From Novosphingobium sp. ST904 (GTDB lineage: Bacteria > Pseudomonadota > Alphaproteobacteria > Sphingomonadales > Sphingomonadaceae): 64,000 nt of DNA. Below, piece after piece: positions 8,127 through 16,591 of the stretch. Location of the stretch: assembly GCF_001298105.1 (NCBI RefSeq), contig NZ_LGJH01000164.1, positions 124,001 to 188,000 of the forward strand. Direction: 5' to 3'. Below the pieces are notes generated by a model. It had not been told where the DNA came from and searched no databases. It saw only the letters and a list, made by a program, of their open reading frames with translations. A program made the position numbers and the translations under genes. Each line of letters opens with the position of its first letter. The first letter of the stretch is position 1.

Positions 8127-9260
8127 GTGGCGGCAGGCACGCGGATCGCCGTTCTTCGGGAACGGGCGTCCGGCGAAACGCGCGTTTCGGCAACGCCCGA
8201 AACGGTACGGAAGCTCACCGCGCTGGGCGCCCAAGTGGCGGTCGAGGCCGGGGCCGGCCTCGCCGCCAGCATTGCCGATGCAGACTATGTCGCCGCAGGG
8301 GCCGAACTCGGCCCGGCGGAGCAGGCTGCGGCCGGTGCGGACATCGTCTTCGGCGTTCAGGGCCCCGATCCCGCGCTGCTGGCGGGCGTGAAGCCGGGGG
8401 CATGGGTGGTCGGCGCGCTTGATCCATCGGGGCAGCGCCCCCGGATCGATGCCTATGCCGCCGCCGGGCTGGAAGCGCTGGCGATGGAGTTCATGCCGCG
8501 CATCACGCGCGCGCAGTCGATGGATATCCTGTCCTCGCAGTCCAACCTCGCCGGCTACAAGGCCGTGCTGGTCGCCGCGAACCTCTATGGCCGGGCCTTC
8601 CCGATGATGATGACGGCGGCCGGCAGGTCAGCGCCGCCAAGGCCTTCATCATGGGGGTGGGCGTTGCCGGGCTTCAGGCCATCGCCACCGCCCGCCGCCT
8701 TGGCGCGCAGGTTTCCGCAACCGACGTTCGCTCGGCCACGCGGGAGCAGATCCTCTCGCTGGGCGCTAAGCCGATCTTCGTGGAAAAACGTGCGCGGTAT
8801 CGAGGGGGAGGGCTCGGGCGGCTACGCAACGGAAATGACCGAGGAATACCAGCTTGCGCAGGCGGAACTGGTCTCCGGGCACCTTGCGAAGCAGGATATC
8901 GTCATCACCACCGCGCTGATTCCCGGCAGGACGGCGCCGCGCCTGATCTCCGACGCGCAGATCGCCACCATGAAACCCGGAAGCGTGATCTTCGACCTCG
9001 CGGCGCCGCAGGGCGGCAATGTCGAAGGCTGCGTGGCCGATCAGGTGGTGGAGCGGCACGGCGTCAGGATCGTGGGTTACGCCAATACCCCCGCGCAACT
9101 GCCGGCAGATGCTTCCGCCCTCTTCGCGCGGAATCTGCTCAACTTCGTTTCGGCCTTCTGGGACAAGGAACTGGGCAAGCCGGTTCTCGACGAGGAAATC
9201 GGCAATGCCATCCGCCTGACGCAAGGCGGGAAAGTGGTTCACGAACGGCTGCTCGGCTGA
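8127..9260 (+). CDS. pntA: NAD(P) transhydrogenase subunit alpha 1 (NAD-binding), with two compensating frameshifts
   Basis: The soluble NAD(H)-binding subunit of the proton-translocating transhydrogenase, which makes NADPH from NADH using the proton gradient. GTG at 8127 starts VAAGTRIAVLRERASGETRV, a typical N-terminus. The single long frame is misleading: from about 8625 to 8786 it is out of register. The true sequence there (QVSAAKAFIMGVGVAGLQA, the Rossmann glycine motif, then ATDVRSATREQI) is one frame over. One base is missing near 8621-8627, and one A is extra in the AAAAA run at 8784-8788. Restored length is about 377 residues. Confidence 0.9.
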   Translation: MAAGTRIAVLRERASGETRVSATPETVRKLTALGAQVAVEAGAGLAASIADADYVAAGAELGPAEQAAAGADIVFGVQGPDPALLAGVKPGAWVVGALDPSGQRPRIDAYAAAGLEALAMEFMPRITRAQSMDILSSQSNLAGYKAVLVAANLYGRAFPMMMTAAGRSAPPRPSSWGWALPGFRPSPPPAALARRFPQPTFARPRGSRSSRWALSRSSWKNVRGIEGEGSGGYATEMTEEYQLAQAELVSGHLAKQDIVITTALIPGRTAPRLISDAQIATMKPGSVIFDLAAPQGGNVEGCVADQVVERHGVRIVGYANTPAQLPADASALFARNLLNFVSAFWDKELGKPVLDEEIGNAIRLTQGGKVVHERLLG

Positions 9261-9311
9261 AAAGGCGCGGAACGAGGCGCCTCGCAGGGCGCCGAAAAGG
9301 TTAGGGTGCTC

Positions 9312-9629
9312 ATGGACTTCATCTCGATCCTGTCGATCTTCGTGCTGGCCTGCTTCGTGGGCTATTACGTCGTCTGGTCCGTGACACCGGCCCTGCACAC
9401 GCCGCTGATGGCCGTTACCAACGCCATTTCCTCGGTTATCGTCGTGGGCGCATTGGTGGCCAGCGCGGCGCAGGGCTCGCCGCTGGCGAAATGGCTGGGG
9501 CTGGGGGCGGTGGTGCTGGCAAGCATCAATATCTTCGGAGGCTTCGCGGTCACCGCGCGGATGCTGGCGATGTACCGGAAAAAGGACAAGCCGGCGGCGG
9601 GCAGGCCGATATCGAAGGAGGCGAAGTGA
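9312..9629 (+). CDS. pntA2: NAD(P) transhydrogenase subunit alpha 2 (membrane part)
   Basis: A protein of about 105 residues with three membrane helices (SILSIFVLACFVGYYVVW, LMAVTNAISSVIVVGALV, LGLGAVVLASINIFGGFAV). It corresponds to the C-terminal membrane segment of E. coli PntA, encoded separately here as is usual in alphaproteobacteria. It forms part of the proton channel with PntB. ATG at 9312 is preferred; an in-frame GTG at 9306 is possible. The stop overlaps the pntB start in TGATG. Confidence 0.9.
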   Translation: MDFISILSIFVLACFVGYYVVWSVTPALHTPLMAVTNAISSVIVVGALVASAAQGSPLAKWLGLGAVVLASINIFGGFAVTARMLAMYRKKDKPAAGRPISKEAK

Positions 9630-11102
9630 TGGAGCCTCATGCCGTGAATCCGTGGGTGGCGGTGGCTTACCTCATCGCCGGCATCTGCTTTATCCTGGCG
9701 CTGCGCGGACTGTCTTCCCCGGCCACGAGCCGCAGGGGCAACCGCTATGGCATGATCGGCATGGCGATCGCCGTGGTGACGACGCTGGCAACGCATGTCC
9801 CGCGGATCGACCTTGCAACCGGGCCCGGCCTTCCCCGTTACGACACTTCCTCTATCGACCTGGCGTCCATGGGTGAAATCCTTGTCGCCATCGCCATCGG
9901 CGCGGTGATCGGGCTCACCACCGCCCGCAAGATCCAGATGACGGCGATGCCGCAGCTTGTCGCCGCATTCCACTCGCTGGTCGGGCTTGCCGCCGTGCTC
10001 GTGGGGATCGCCGCCTATTACAACCCGGCGGCGTTCGGCATTCTCGCACCCGGCGGGCTCGATATCCTGGCAGCCAGCCGGATCGAGATGGGGCTCGGCG
10101 TCGCCATCGGCGCGGTGACGTTCTCCGGTTCGGTGATCGCCTTCGCGAAGCTCAACGGCAACATGGGCGGGGCGCCGATCCTGCTGCCCGGCCGCCACGT
10201 CATCAATCTTGCGGCGCTGGTGGGGATCGCCGTTCTCGTCGCCCTGTTTCACCGGGACACGCCGGCGCTGTTCTGGGCGATCGTCCTGCTCAGCTTCGCC
10301 ATCGGCTTCCTGCTGATCATCCCGATCGGCGGTGCGGACATGCCGGTCGTCGTATCGATGCTCAACTCCTACTCGGGCTGGGCGGCGGCGGCGATGGGTT
10401 TCACGCTCCACAACACCGCGATGATCGTGACCGGCGCGCTCGTGGGCTCTTCAGGCGCGATCCTCAGCTACATCATGTGCAAGGCGATGAACCGCAGCTT
10501 CATCTCGGTGATCGCCGGAGGTTTCGGCGCGGAGGCGGGCACGACCGGCAGCGCCGCGGCAACGGATCGCCCCTGGAAGCGCGGTTCCGCCGAGGATGCT
10601 GCCTTCCTGATGAAGGAGGCGGAGAACGTCATCATCATTCCCGGCTACGGCATGGCGGTGGCGCAGGCCCAGCACGTCGTTCGCGAGATGGCGGACCAGC
10701 TCAAGTCCCACGGCGTCGGCGTGAAATACGCGATCCACCCGGTGGCTGGCCGGATGCCGGGGCACATGAACGTGCTGCTGGCCGAGGCGAACGTGCCTTA
10801 TGACGAAGTGTTCGAGCTGGAGGACATCAACGGCGAATTCGCCCAGTCGCGACGTGGCCTTCATCATCGGTGCCAACGACGTGGTGAACCCCGCCGCGAA
10901 GACCGACAAGGCGTCGCCGATCTACGGCATGCCTGTGTTCGACGTGGAGAAGGCGAAGACGATCTTTTTCATCAAGCGTTCGATGGGCGGGCAGGGCTAT
11001 GCCGGGGTCGACAACGACGTGTTCTACATGGACCAGACCATGATGCTCCTCGCCGATGCGAAGAAGATGGTAGAGGATATCGTGAAAGCGCTGGCGGACT
11101 GA
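9629..11102 (+). CDS. pntB: NAD(P) transhydrogenase subunit beta, with a frameshift near the 3' end
   Basis: The membrane and NADP(H)-binding subunit. About eight membrane helices fill residues 1-270; the soluble NADP domain follows with IIPGYGMAVAQAQHVV and HPVAGRMPGHMNVLLAEA. Near 10845-10851 there is one extra base: GEFAQS continues in the next frame with DVAFIIGANDVVNPAA, the NADP-binding core, ending at 11102 with ADAKKMVEDIVKALAD. The uncorrected frame runs to 11260 with an unrelated tail. The start ATG overlaps the pntA2 stop. About 490 residues when corrected. Confidence 0.92.
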
Positions 11103-11126
11103 TCGAGGGGCTCTATACGGCCCGCC

Positions 11127-11444
11127 ATGCTGCGCATCTTCAAGCGAATCCTGCTGCTCGTCGGTCTCCTCGTCGTACTCGTGGGCGGTGTGCATCTCTA
11201 CGCCGGCTGGCGCCTGCATGGCGCTCTGGTGGAAGCAGGCCTGTCGGACCGGGTGGCTAGCTGCATGACCCGGCGCATGGTCAAGCGGCTCAGCCTGCCG
11301 CAGCTCGTCCGGCTGCAGAACCTTCAGGGTGACAAGCCCACCATCGGCGCCTGGATCCGCGCGGTGGAGCTGGTCGATGACCGCAAGGTCATCCTCGTGA
11401 CCACTTCGTCGGCGGCCTTGTGCAAGACAGGGCTTGCTCGGTAA
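11127..11444 (+). CDS. Small membrane-anchored protein of unknown function
   Basis: 105 residues with one N-terminal membrane helix (ILLLVGLLVVLVGGVHLYAGW) and a basic, soluble remainder with two cysteines (ASCMTRRM, SAALCKTG). It probably sits in the membrane with the rest in the periplasm. It starts 24 bp after pntB and overlaps no other gene, so it may be an operon tail. No family recognised. Confidence 0.6.
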   Translation: MLRIFKRILLLVGLLVVLVGGVHLYAGWRLHGALVEAGLSDRVASCMTRRMVKRLSLPQLVRLQNLQGDKPTIGAWIRAVELVDDRKVILVTTSSAALCKTGLAR

Positions 11445-11485
11445 GGGGGACGGGCGAGCAAGCCTGCTCCGGGAAAGATTTCAGC

Positions 11486-12646
11486 TTGACCCTTGCACCT
11501 TACGCCTCCGATCCGGCCCGTTCGCGTGGCCGAGAGTTTCCCATGGACACGGGCCTGCCGCGCGGTCAGCGCAGCCCCTACCAGCGCGACCGGGACCGGA
11601 TCGTGCATTCGATTGCGTTCCGCCGCCTGCGCTACAAGACCCAGGTCTTCATCGCGCCAGACGGCGATCACTACCGGGTGCGCCTGACGCATAGCCTCGA
11701 AGTGGCGCAAGTCGCCCGCGTGATCGCCCGTATCCTCGGTCTAGACGAGGACCTGACCGAAGCGCTCGCGCTGGCCCACGATATCGGCCATCCCCCCTTC
11801 GGCCATGCCGGTGAGGAAGCGCTCGACGCGGCGCTCCACAAGGCGGGCGGGTTCGACCACAACGCCAATTGCCTGCGCACGCTGATGCGGATCGAAAGCC
11901 CCTATTGCGAGCATGACGGGCTGAACCTGACCTGGGAAACGCTCGAAGGCCTTGCCAAGCACAACGGGCCGGTCACCGAACCGAACTGGGCGCTGGCAGA
12001 GCTGGACGCGGCCTACGGCCTCGAACTGGGCACTTACGCATCGCTCGAAGCGCAAGTCGCGGCCCTATCGGACGATATCGCCTATGACAACCACGATATC
12101 GACGACGGGCTGCGCGCAGGCTTCCTCGATCTCGACGAACTGTTGGCCCACCCCTTTATCGTGCCGCGCTGGAACGAGGTGGAGCGCCGCTATCCGGGCG
12201 TGCCGCGCGATCGCCAACTCGCCGAGCTGATCCGCAGCCAGATCGGCTTCATGGTCAACGATCTGCTGGCCGAAACGCAGCAGCGGCTAGTCGGCATCGA
12301 GAGCGTGGACGAGGTGCGCGCCGCGGGCCGCCAACTCGTCGCGTTTTCGAGCGAGGTCGAGGAGGGGGAGCGCGAGTTCAAGCGCTTCATGTACGAGAAG
12401 CTCTACTATCATCCCGAGCAGCTTGAAACCGCCCGTCGCGCCCGTGCGCTGCTGGCGGAGCTCTATTCTGCCTACTCGCAGGAGCCGGTGCTGATGGAGG
12501 AGAGCTGGATCGACGGCCTGCCGCGCCACGAACCTGCCCGCAGCCGCCACATCGCCGATTATATCGCGGGCATGACTGACCGCTATGCCATCTCGTGCCA
12601 TGCCCAGATCTACGGCAGCACCCCGGAAGGGCTGCGCAATGTCTGA
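11486..12646 (+). CDS. dgt: Deoxyguanosinetriphosphate triphosphohydrolase-like protein
   Basis: A 386-residue HD-domain enzyme that hydrolyses dNTPs to the deoxynucleoside and triphosphate, helping control the dNTP pool. The metal ligands are in LTHSLEVAQ, ALAHDIGHPPFGHAGE (the HD pair) and the later DDIAYDNHDIDD. The family start LAPYASDPARSRGR is present, but no ATG precedes it; TTG at 11486 gives (M)TLAPYASDPARS with GGGAAAG upstream. The frame is open back to 11420, where the residues lack homology. The last codons overlap the next gene by eight bases. Confidence 0.88.
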   Translation: MTLAPYASDPARSRGREFPMDTGLPRGQRSPYQRDRDRIVHSIAFRRLRYKTQVFIAPDGDHYRVRLTHSLEVAQVARVIARILGLDEDLTEALALAHDIGHPPFGHAGEEALDAALHKAGGFDHNANCLRTLMRIESPYCEHDGLNLTWETLEGLAKHNGPVTEPNWALAELDAAYGLELGTYASLEAQVAALSDDIAYDNHDIDDGLRAGFLDLDELLAHPFIVPRWNEVERRYPGVPRDRQLAELIRSQIGFMVNDLLAETQQRLVGIESVDEVRAAGRQLVAFSSEVEEGEREFKRFMYEKLYYHPEQLETARRARALLAELYSAYSQEPVLMEESWIDGLPRHEPARSRHIADYIAGMTDRYAISCHAQIYGSTPEGLRNV

Positions 12647-13331
12647 TGCGATTTCGGCGGCGCGGCGGATCTGCCTCGTCGGCGCCAGCGGACTGGTGGG
12701 CTCGGCGGTCATCGAGGAGAGCGTCCGGCGGCCTGAGGTGCGTATCATCGGTGTCGCCCGGCGTGAGGTGCCGCTGCCGGATGGCGCGCGGCTGGAAATC
12801 CTCTTGGGAGAAACCGCCAACTGGCCGGTGCTGATCGCCGCAGCCCATGCGGACGTGTTCGTCTGCGCACTGGGCACCACGCGCAAGGCGGCCGGTAGCG
12901 ACGAAGCCTTTCGCGCGGTAGACCACGATCTCGTGCTGGAAGCCGCCGCCGCCGCCCGCGGGGCCGGTATCCACCGCATGATCCTAGTTTCCTCGGTGGG
13001 CGCGGATGCCGAAAGTTCCAACCTCTATCTGCGTACCAAGGGCGAGGTCGAGGCCGCGCTCGGCAAGCTCGGTTTCGCGCGGCTGGATATCCTCCAACCG
13101 GGCCTGCTGCGCGGTCGGCGCGAAGAGGATCGGCCGCTGGAGAAAGCCGGGCAGGTGGTTGCGCCGATCGCGGACCTGCTGGTGTTTCATGCAAGACTGC
13201 GCCGGTTCCGCTCGATCGCGGCAGTGCGGCTGGCGCAAGTCATCCTCGCGCTCAGCGGTGAGCAGGCGCCCGGAACGTTCGTCCACGAGCACGATTCCAT
13301 GGCCGATATCCTGCGCGGGCAGCAGTCCTGA
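12639..13331 (+). CDS. NAD(P)-binding Rossmann-fold protein (atypical SDR, NAD-epimerase-like)
   Basis: 230 residues with the cofactor-binding motif VGASGLVGSAV near residue 14 and the segment MILVSSVGADAESSNLYLRT, typical of oxidoreductases related to HTATIP2/TIP30 and YybE-like atypical SDRs. The usual Tyr-x3-Lys active site becomes YLRTK here. Substrate unknown. The start overlaps the end of dgt (ATG at 12639, dgt stop 12644-12646), which suggests translational coupling. Confidence 0.8.
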   Translation: MSDAISAARRICLVGASGLVGSAVIEESVRRPEVRIIGVARREVPLPDGARLEILLGETANWPVLIAAAHADVFVCALGTTRKAAGSDEAFRAVDHDLVLEAAAAARGAGIHRMILVSSVGADAESSNLYLRTKGEVEAALGKLGFARLDILQPGLLRGRREEDRPLEKAGQVVAPIADLLVFHARLRRFRSIAAVRLAQVILALSGEQAPGTFVHEHDSMADILRGQQS

Positions 13332-13430
13332 GCCGGTTATTCCGACTACTGGTGGAAATTGTGATGCAGTGCGGCGCGATTGCGTTGACTTGCGCGCGGC
13401 GCTCAACCAAGTGACCAAATATCGCTGACA

Positions 13431-13645
13431 GCGCGGGAGAGACCTGCCGATTCGCATTTGCGAAGAAGCAGGCGCCGAAGGAGCAACCGCCCCGGAATCT
13501 CTCAGGCAAAAGGACCGCGCAGCGTCGATAGCGAGACTCTGGAAAGTGTCGCTGCCCTCATCGGGCAGAGGCCGCCGACGGTGTAACTTCGGGTTTGTCC
13601 TCAGGGGCGGGTCGAGGGAAGCTCTCAGGTTTCCGTGACAGAGGG
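13431..13645 (+). promoter_or_regulatory. Tandem glycine riboswitch upstream of gcvT
   Basis: Two glycine aptamers lie in series. Aptamer 1 (13431-13520) has the outer stem GCGCGG/CCGCGC, GGGAGAGACC at its start, GCCGAAGGAGCAA and TCTCAGGCAAAAGGACCGC at its end; these are near-perfect consensus elements. Aptamer 2 (about 13537-13643) begins ACTCTGGAAAG and ends GCTCTCAGGTTTCCGTGACAGAG, closing CTCTG with CAGAG. The family senses glycine and usually turns on the glycine cleavage genes that follow here. The 3' strand of aptamer 2's closing stem overlaps a GAGGGGG purine run (13641-13647), a possible point of control. Confidence 0.93.
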
Positions 13646-13685
13646 GGCACCTGAAATGGTGTACCGAACTGTGCGGAGTCATGTC

Positions 13686-14819
13686 TTGAGCGAATATCCG
13701 ATTTCCGATTCCGATCAGGAAGAAGCACCCCCGGCGCCGCTGCTGCTGCCGCTTGACGGCTGGCACCGTGAGCGTGGCGGCCGCATGGTCGAATTCGCCG
13801 GTTACATCATGCCCGTCCAGTACGAGGGCATCATGGCCGAGCATCTCTGGACCCGCGAGAGCGCCGGGCTGTTCGACGTCAGCCACATGGGCCAGCTCTA
13901 CATCTCCGGCGAAGGCGTGGAAGCGGCGCTCGAAACGGCGCTTCCCATCGATCTGTCGACCCTGAAGACCGGTTCGGTGCGCTATTCGCTGCTGCTCGAC
14001 GAGAACGGCGGCATCCTCGATGACCTCATGGTCACGCGCTGGGAAACCGGGTTCTACCTCGTCGTGAACGGCGCGACCAAGTGGGACGATATCGGCACGC
14101 TGCGCGAACTGCTACCGGACGACGTCACTCTCAATCACCTTGATGACAGCGCCCTGCTGGCGCTCCAGGGCCCCAAGGCCGCGGAAGCGCTTGAGCGTCT
14201 GGTGCCCGGGGTTTCCGCATTGACCTTCATGAAGGGCGGCGCGTTCAAGCTGGGCGGCGTCGATGCCTGGATCAGCCGCTCGGGCTACACCGGCGAAGAC
14301 GGGTTCGAGATCGCGATCCCCGGCGAATCCGCCGCGATGATCGCCGAGCTGCTGTGCGGAGAGCCGGAAGTGAAGCCGATCGGCCTTGGTGCGCGCGATT
14401 CGCTGCGCCTCGAAGCCGGCCTGCCGCTCTATGGCCATGACATGGACCCGGAACGCGGCCCGGTCGAAGCCGGCCTTGCTTTCGGCATCAACAAGCGCCG
14501 CCGCCTCGAAGGCGGCTTCCCCGGTGCCGAGCGCGTCCAGCGCGACTTTGCGCAAGGCACCGCGCAGAAGCGCATCGGCCTCAAGCTCGAAGGCCGGCAG
14601 GCGGCGCGTGAAGGCGTCAAGGTTTTCCATGGAGAACAGGAGGTTGGAGTGGTAACTTCGGGCGGTTTCTCGCCTTCGCTCCAGCATCCCGTCGCCATGG
14701 CCTATGTCGATGCGGCAGTGGCCGCTGACGGCACGGCCCTTTCGATCGAAATCCGGGGCAAGAAGCTCGACGCAACAGTCGCAGCCATGCCCTTCGTCCC
14801 CAATCGCTATCACCGCTGA
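13686..14819 (+). CDS. gcvT: Glycine cleavage system T protein (aminomethyltransferase)
   Basis: Transfers the methylene group from lipoyl-bound aminomethyl to tetrahydrofolate and releases ammonia. The family core starts LPLDGWHRERGGRMVEFAGY, with HLWTRESAGLFDVSHMGQ, WISRSGYTGEDGFEIA and GLGARDSLRLEAGLPLYGHD following. Start choice is open. TTG at 13686 has GGAG seven bases upstream and gives (M)SEYPISDSD. ATG at 13656 is also in frame, but its purine-rich site lies inside the closing stem of riboswitch aptamer 2. A GTG at 13635 lies within the aptamer and is unlikely. First gene of gcvT-gcvH-gcvPA-gcvPB. Confidence 0.93.
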   Translation: MSEYPISDSDQEEAPPAPLLLPLDGWHRERGGRMVEFAGYIMPVQYEGIMAEHLWTRESAGLFDVSHMGQLYISGEGVEAALETALPIDLSTLKTGSVRYSLLLDENGGILDDLMVTRWETGFYLVVNGATKWDDIGTLRELLPDDVTLNHLDDSALLALQGPKAAEALERLVPGVSALTFMKGGAFKLGGVDAWISRSGYTGEDGFEIAIPGESAAMIAELLCGEPEVKPIGLGARDSLRLEAGLPLYGHDMDPERGPVEAGLAFGINKRRRLEGGFPGAERVQRDFAQGTAQKRIGLKLEGRQAAREGVKVFHGEQEVGVVTSGGFSPSLQHPVAMAYVDAAVAADGTALSIEIRGKKLDATVAAMPFVPNRYHR

Positions 14820-14830
14820 GGAAACTACCC

Positions 14831-15202
14831 ATGACCCGTTATTTCTCGCAGGAACACGAGTGGCTTGAAGTCGAGGGCGATCTCGGCACCGTCGGCATCA
14901 CCGATTACGCACAGGGCCAGCTTGGCGACATCACCTTCGTGGAACTGCCCGAAGCTGGCGCTGCGTTCGGCAAGGGCGATTCCGTTGCCGTGGTGGATTC
15001 GGTAAAGGCCGCCTCGGACGTCTACACCCCGGTTTCGGGCACGATTGCCGAAGCTAACGCCGCGCTGACCGATGAGCCGGAACTGGTCAACACCGACGCC
15101 GAAGTGGGCGGCTGGCTGTTCCGCATCACCCTCTCGGACGCTTCGGAACTCGACGCGCTCATGGATGAGGCCGCGTATCAGAAGTACGTCGAAAGCCTCT
15201 GA
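14831..15202 (+). CDS. gcvH: Glycine cleavage system H protein
   Basis: The 123-residue lipoyl carrier that shuttles the aminomethyl group between P, T and L proteins. The lipoylated Lys is in VVDSVKAASDVYTPVSG, about residue 61. The N-terminal RYFSQEHEWLEVEGDLGTVG and the end ALMDEAAYQKYVESL are standard. It starts 11 bp after gcvT with GAGGAAACTACCC as ribosome-binding site. Length is normal. Confidence 0.96.
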   Translation: MTRYFSQEHEWLEVEGDLGTVGITDYAQGQLGDITFVELPEAGAAFGKGDSVAVVDSVKAASDVYTPVSGTIAEANAALTDEPELVNTDAEVGGWLFRITLSDASELDALMDEAAYQKYVESL

Positions 15203-15232
15203 TCCAAATATAGAAATACGGAGTATCGCCGC

Positions 15233-16591
15233 TTGCGCTACCTGCCCCTGACCCCCGCCGATCGCGCCGAGATGCTCGGCGTCATCGGTGCCGACACGGT
15301 GGACGACCTGTTCGTCGACGTGCCCGCCGAGGCCCGGCTTTCCGGCCCCATCGCGGGGCTGCCGCTCCGCGCCAGTGAAATGGCCGTCGAACGGCACATG
15401 TCCGCGCTTGCGGCGAAGAACCTCTCGGCCGGTTCGGCCCCGTTCTTCCTCGGCGCCGGTGCCTATCGCCACCATGTTCCGGCCTCGGTCGATCACCTGA
15501 TCCAGCGCGGCGAGTTCCTCACCGCCTACACTCCTTACCAGCCGGAAATCGCGCAAGGCACGCTTCAGGTGCTGTTCGAGTTCCAGACCCAGGTGGCGCG
15601 CCTGTTCGGCACCGACATCGCCAATGCCTCGATGTATGACGGTTCGACCGCGTGCTGGGAGGCGATCCTGATGGCTGCGCGCGTCACCCGTAAGGATCGC
15701 GCCGTGCTCTCGGGCGGCCTGCACCCGCATTACGGCGAAGTGGTGCGCACCATGGCGAAGTTCACCGAGGACGACATCGTCTCCCTCTCGCCCGAACTGG
15801 TGGCAGAGGCGGACGACGCGGCGGTGATCGCGGCGATCGACGACAAGACCTCCTGCGTCGTCGTCCAGTACCCTGACATCCTCGGGCGCATCCCCGATCT
15901 CGCTGCGATCGCCGAGGCAGCCCATGCCAAGGGGGCGCTCCTGGTGGCGGTCGTCACCGAGCCGGTTGCGCTCGGCATGATCGAGGCGCCCGGCGTGCTG
16001 GGTGCGGATATCGTCGTGGGCGAGGGCCAGTCGCTGGGCGTGGGTCTCCAGTTCGGCGGGCCTTACCTCGGCCTGTTCGGCTGCCGCGAGAAGTTCGTGC
16101 GCCAGATGCCGGGCCGTCTTTGCGGGCAGACCGTGGATGCTGAGGGCAAGCGAGGCTTCGTGCTGACGCTCTCTACCCGCGAGCAGCATATCCGCCGCGA
16201 AAAGGCCACGAGCAATATCTGCACGAATTCAGGGCTTTGTGCTCTGGCTTTCAGTATTCATCTCACGCTTCTGGGCGGTGATGGACTGGCCCGGCTCGCT
16301 GCTGTCAATCACGATTGCACCCAGGCGCTCGTCGAACGGCTTACCACTGTTCCCGGCGTGACGCTGCTGAATGATGCCTATTTCAACGAAGTCACGCTGG
16401 TCCTGCCGCGCGATGCGCGCGAAGTCGTGCGTGAACTGGCGGACCGCAAGGTGCTGGGCGGCGTGTCGCTCGGGCGCCTGTTCCCCGAGGCGAGCGAACT
16501 GCATAACGGCCTGCTCGTCACTGCGACGGAAACCGTCACGGACGAGGATATCGAGACCTTCGCCAAGGAACTGGAAGGAGTGCTGGCATGA
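15233..16591 (+). CDS. gcvPA: Glycine dehydrogenase (decarboxylating) subunit 1
   Basis: The N-terminal half of the two-part P protein. It decarboxylates glycine together with GcvPB and passes the aminomethyl group to GcvH. 452 residues. Typical segments are MRYLPLTPADRAEMLGVIG, FLGAGAYRHHVPASVDHL, NASMYDGSTACWEA and GEGQSLGVGLQFGGPYLG. The only suitable start is TTG at 15233, with CGGAG about nine bases upstream. The end overlaps gcvPB by four bases (ATGA). Confidence 0.95.
   Translation: MRYLPLTPADRAEMLGVIGADTVDDLFVDVPAEARLSGPIAGLPLRASEMAVERHMSALAAKNLSAGSAPFFLGAGAYRHHVPASVDHLIQRGEFLTAYTPYQPEIAQGTLQVLFEFQTQVARLFGTDIANASMYDGSTACWEAILMAARVTRKDRAVLSGGLHPHYGEVVRTMAKFTEDDIVSLSPELVAEADDAAVIAAIDDKTSCVVVQYPDILGRIPDLAAIAEAAHAKGALLVAVVTEPVALGMIEAPGVLGADIVVGEGQSLGVGLQFGGPYLGLFGCREKFVRQMPGRLCGQTVDAEGKRGFVLTLSTREQHIRREKATSNICTNSGLCALAFSIHLTLLGGDGLARLAAVNHDCTQALVERLTTVPGVTLLNDAYFNEVTLVLPRDAREVVRELADRKVLGGVSLGRLFPEASELHNGLLVTATETVTDEDIETFAKELEGVLA

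Noticed and set aside
13635..13655. GTG at 13635 as gcvT start
   Set aside because: It lies inside aptamer 2 of the glycine riboswitch (before its closing stem ends), so translation from it would unfold the switch.
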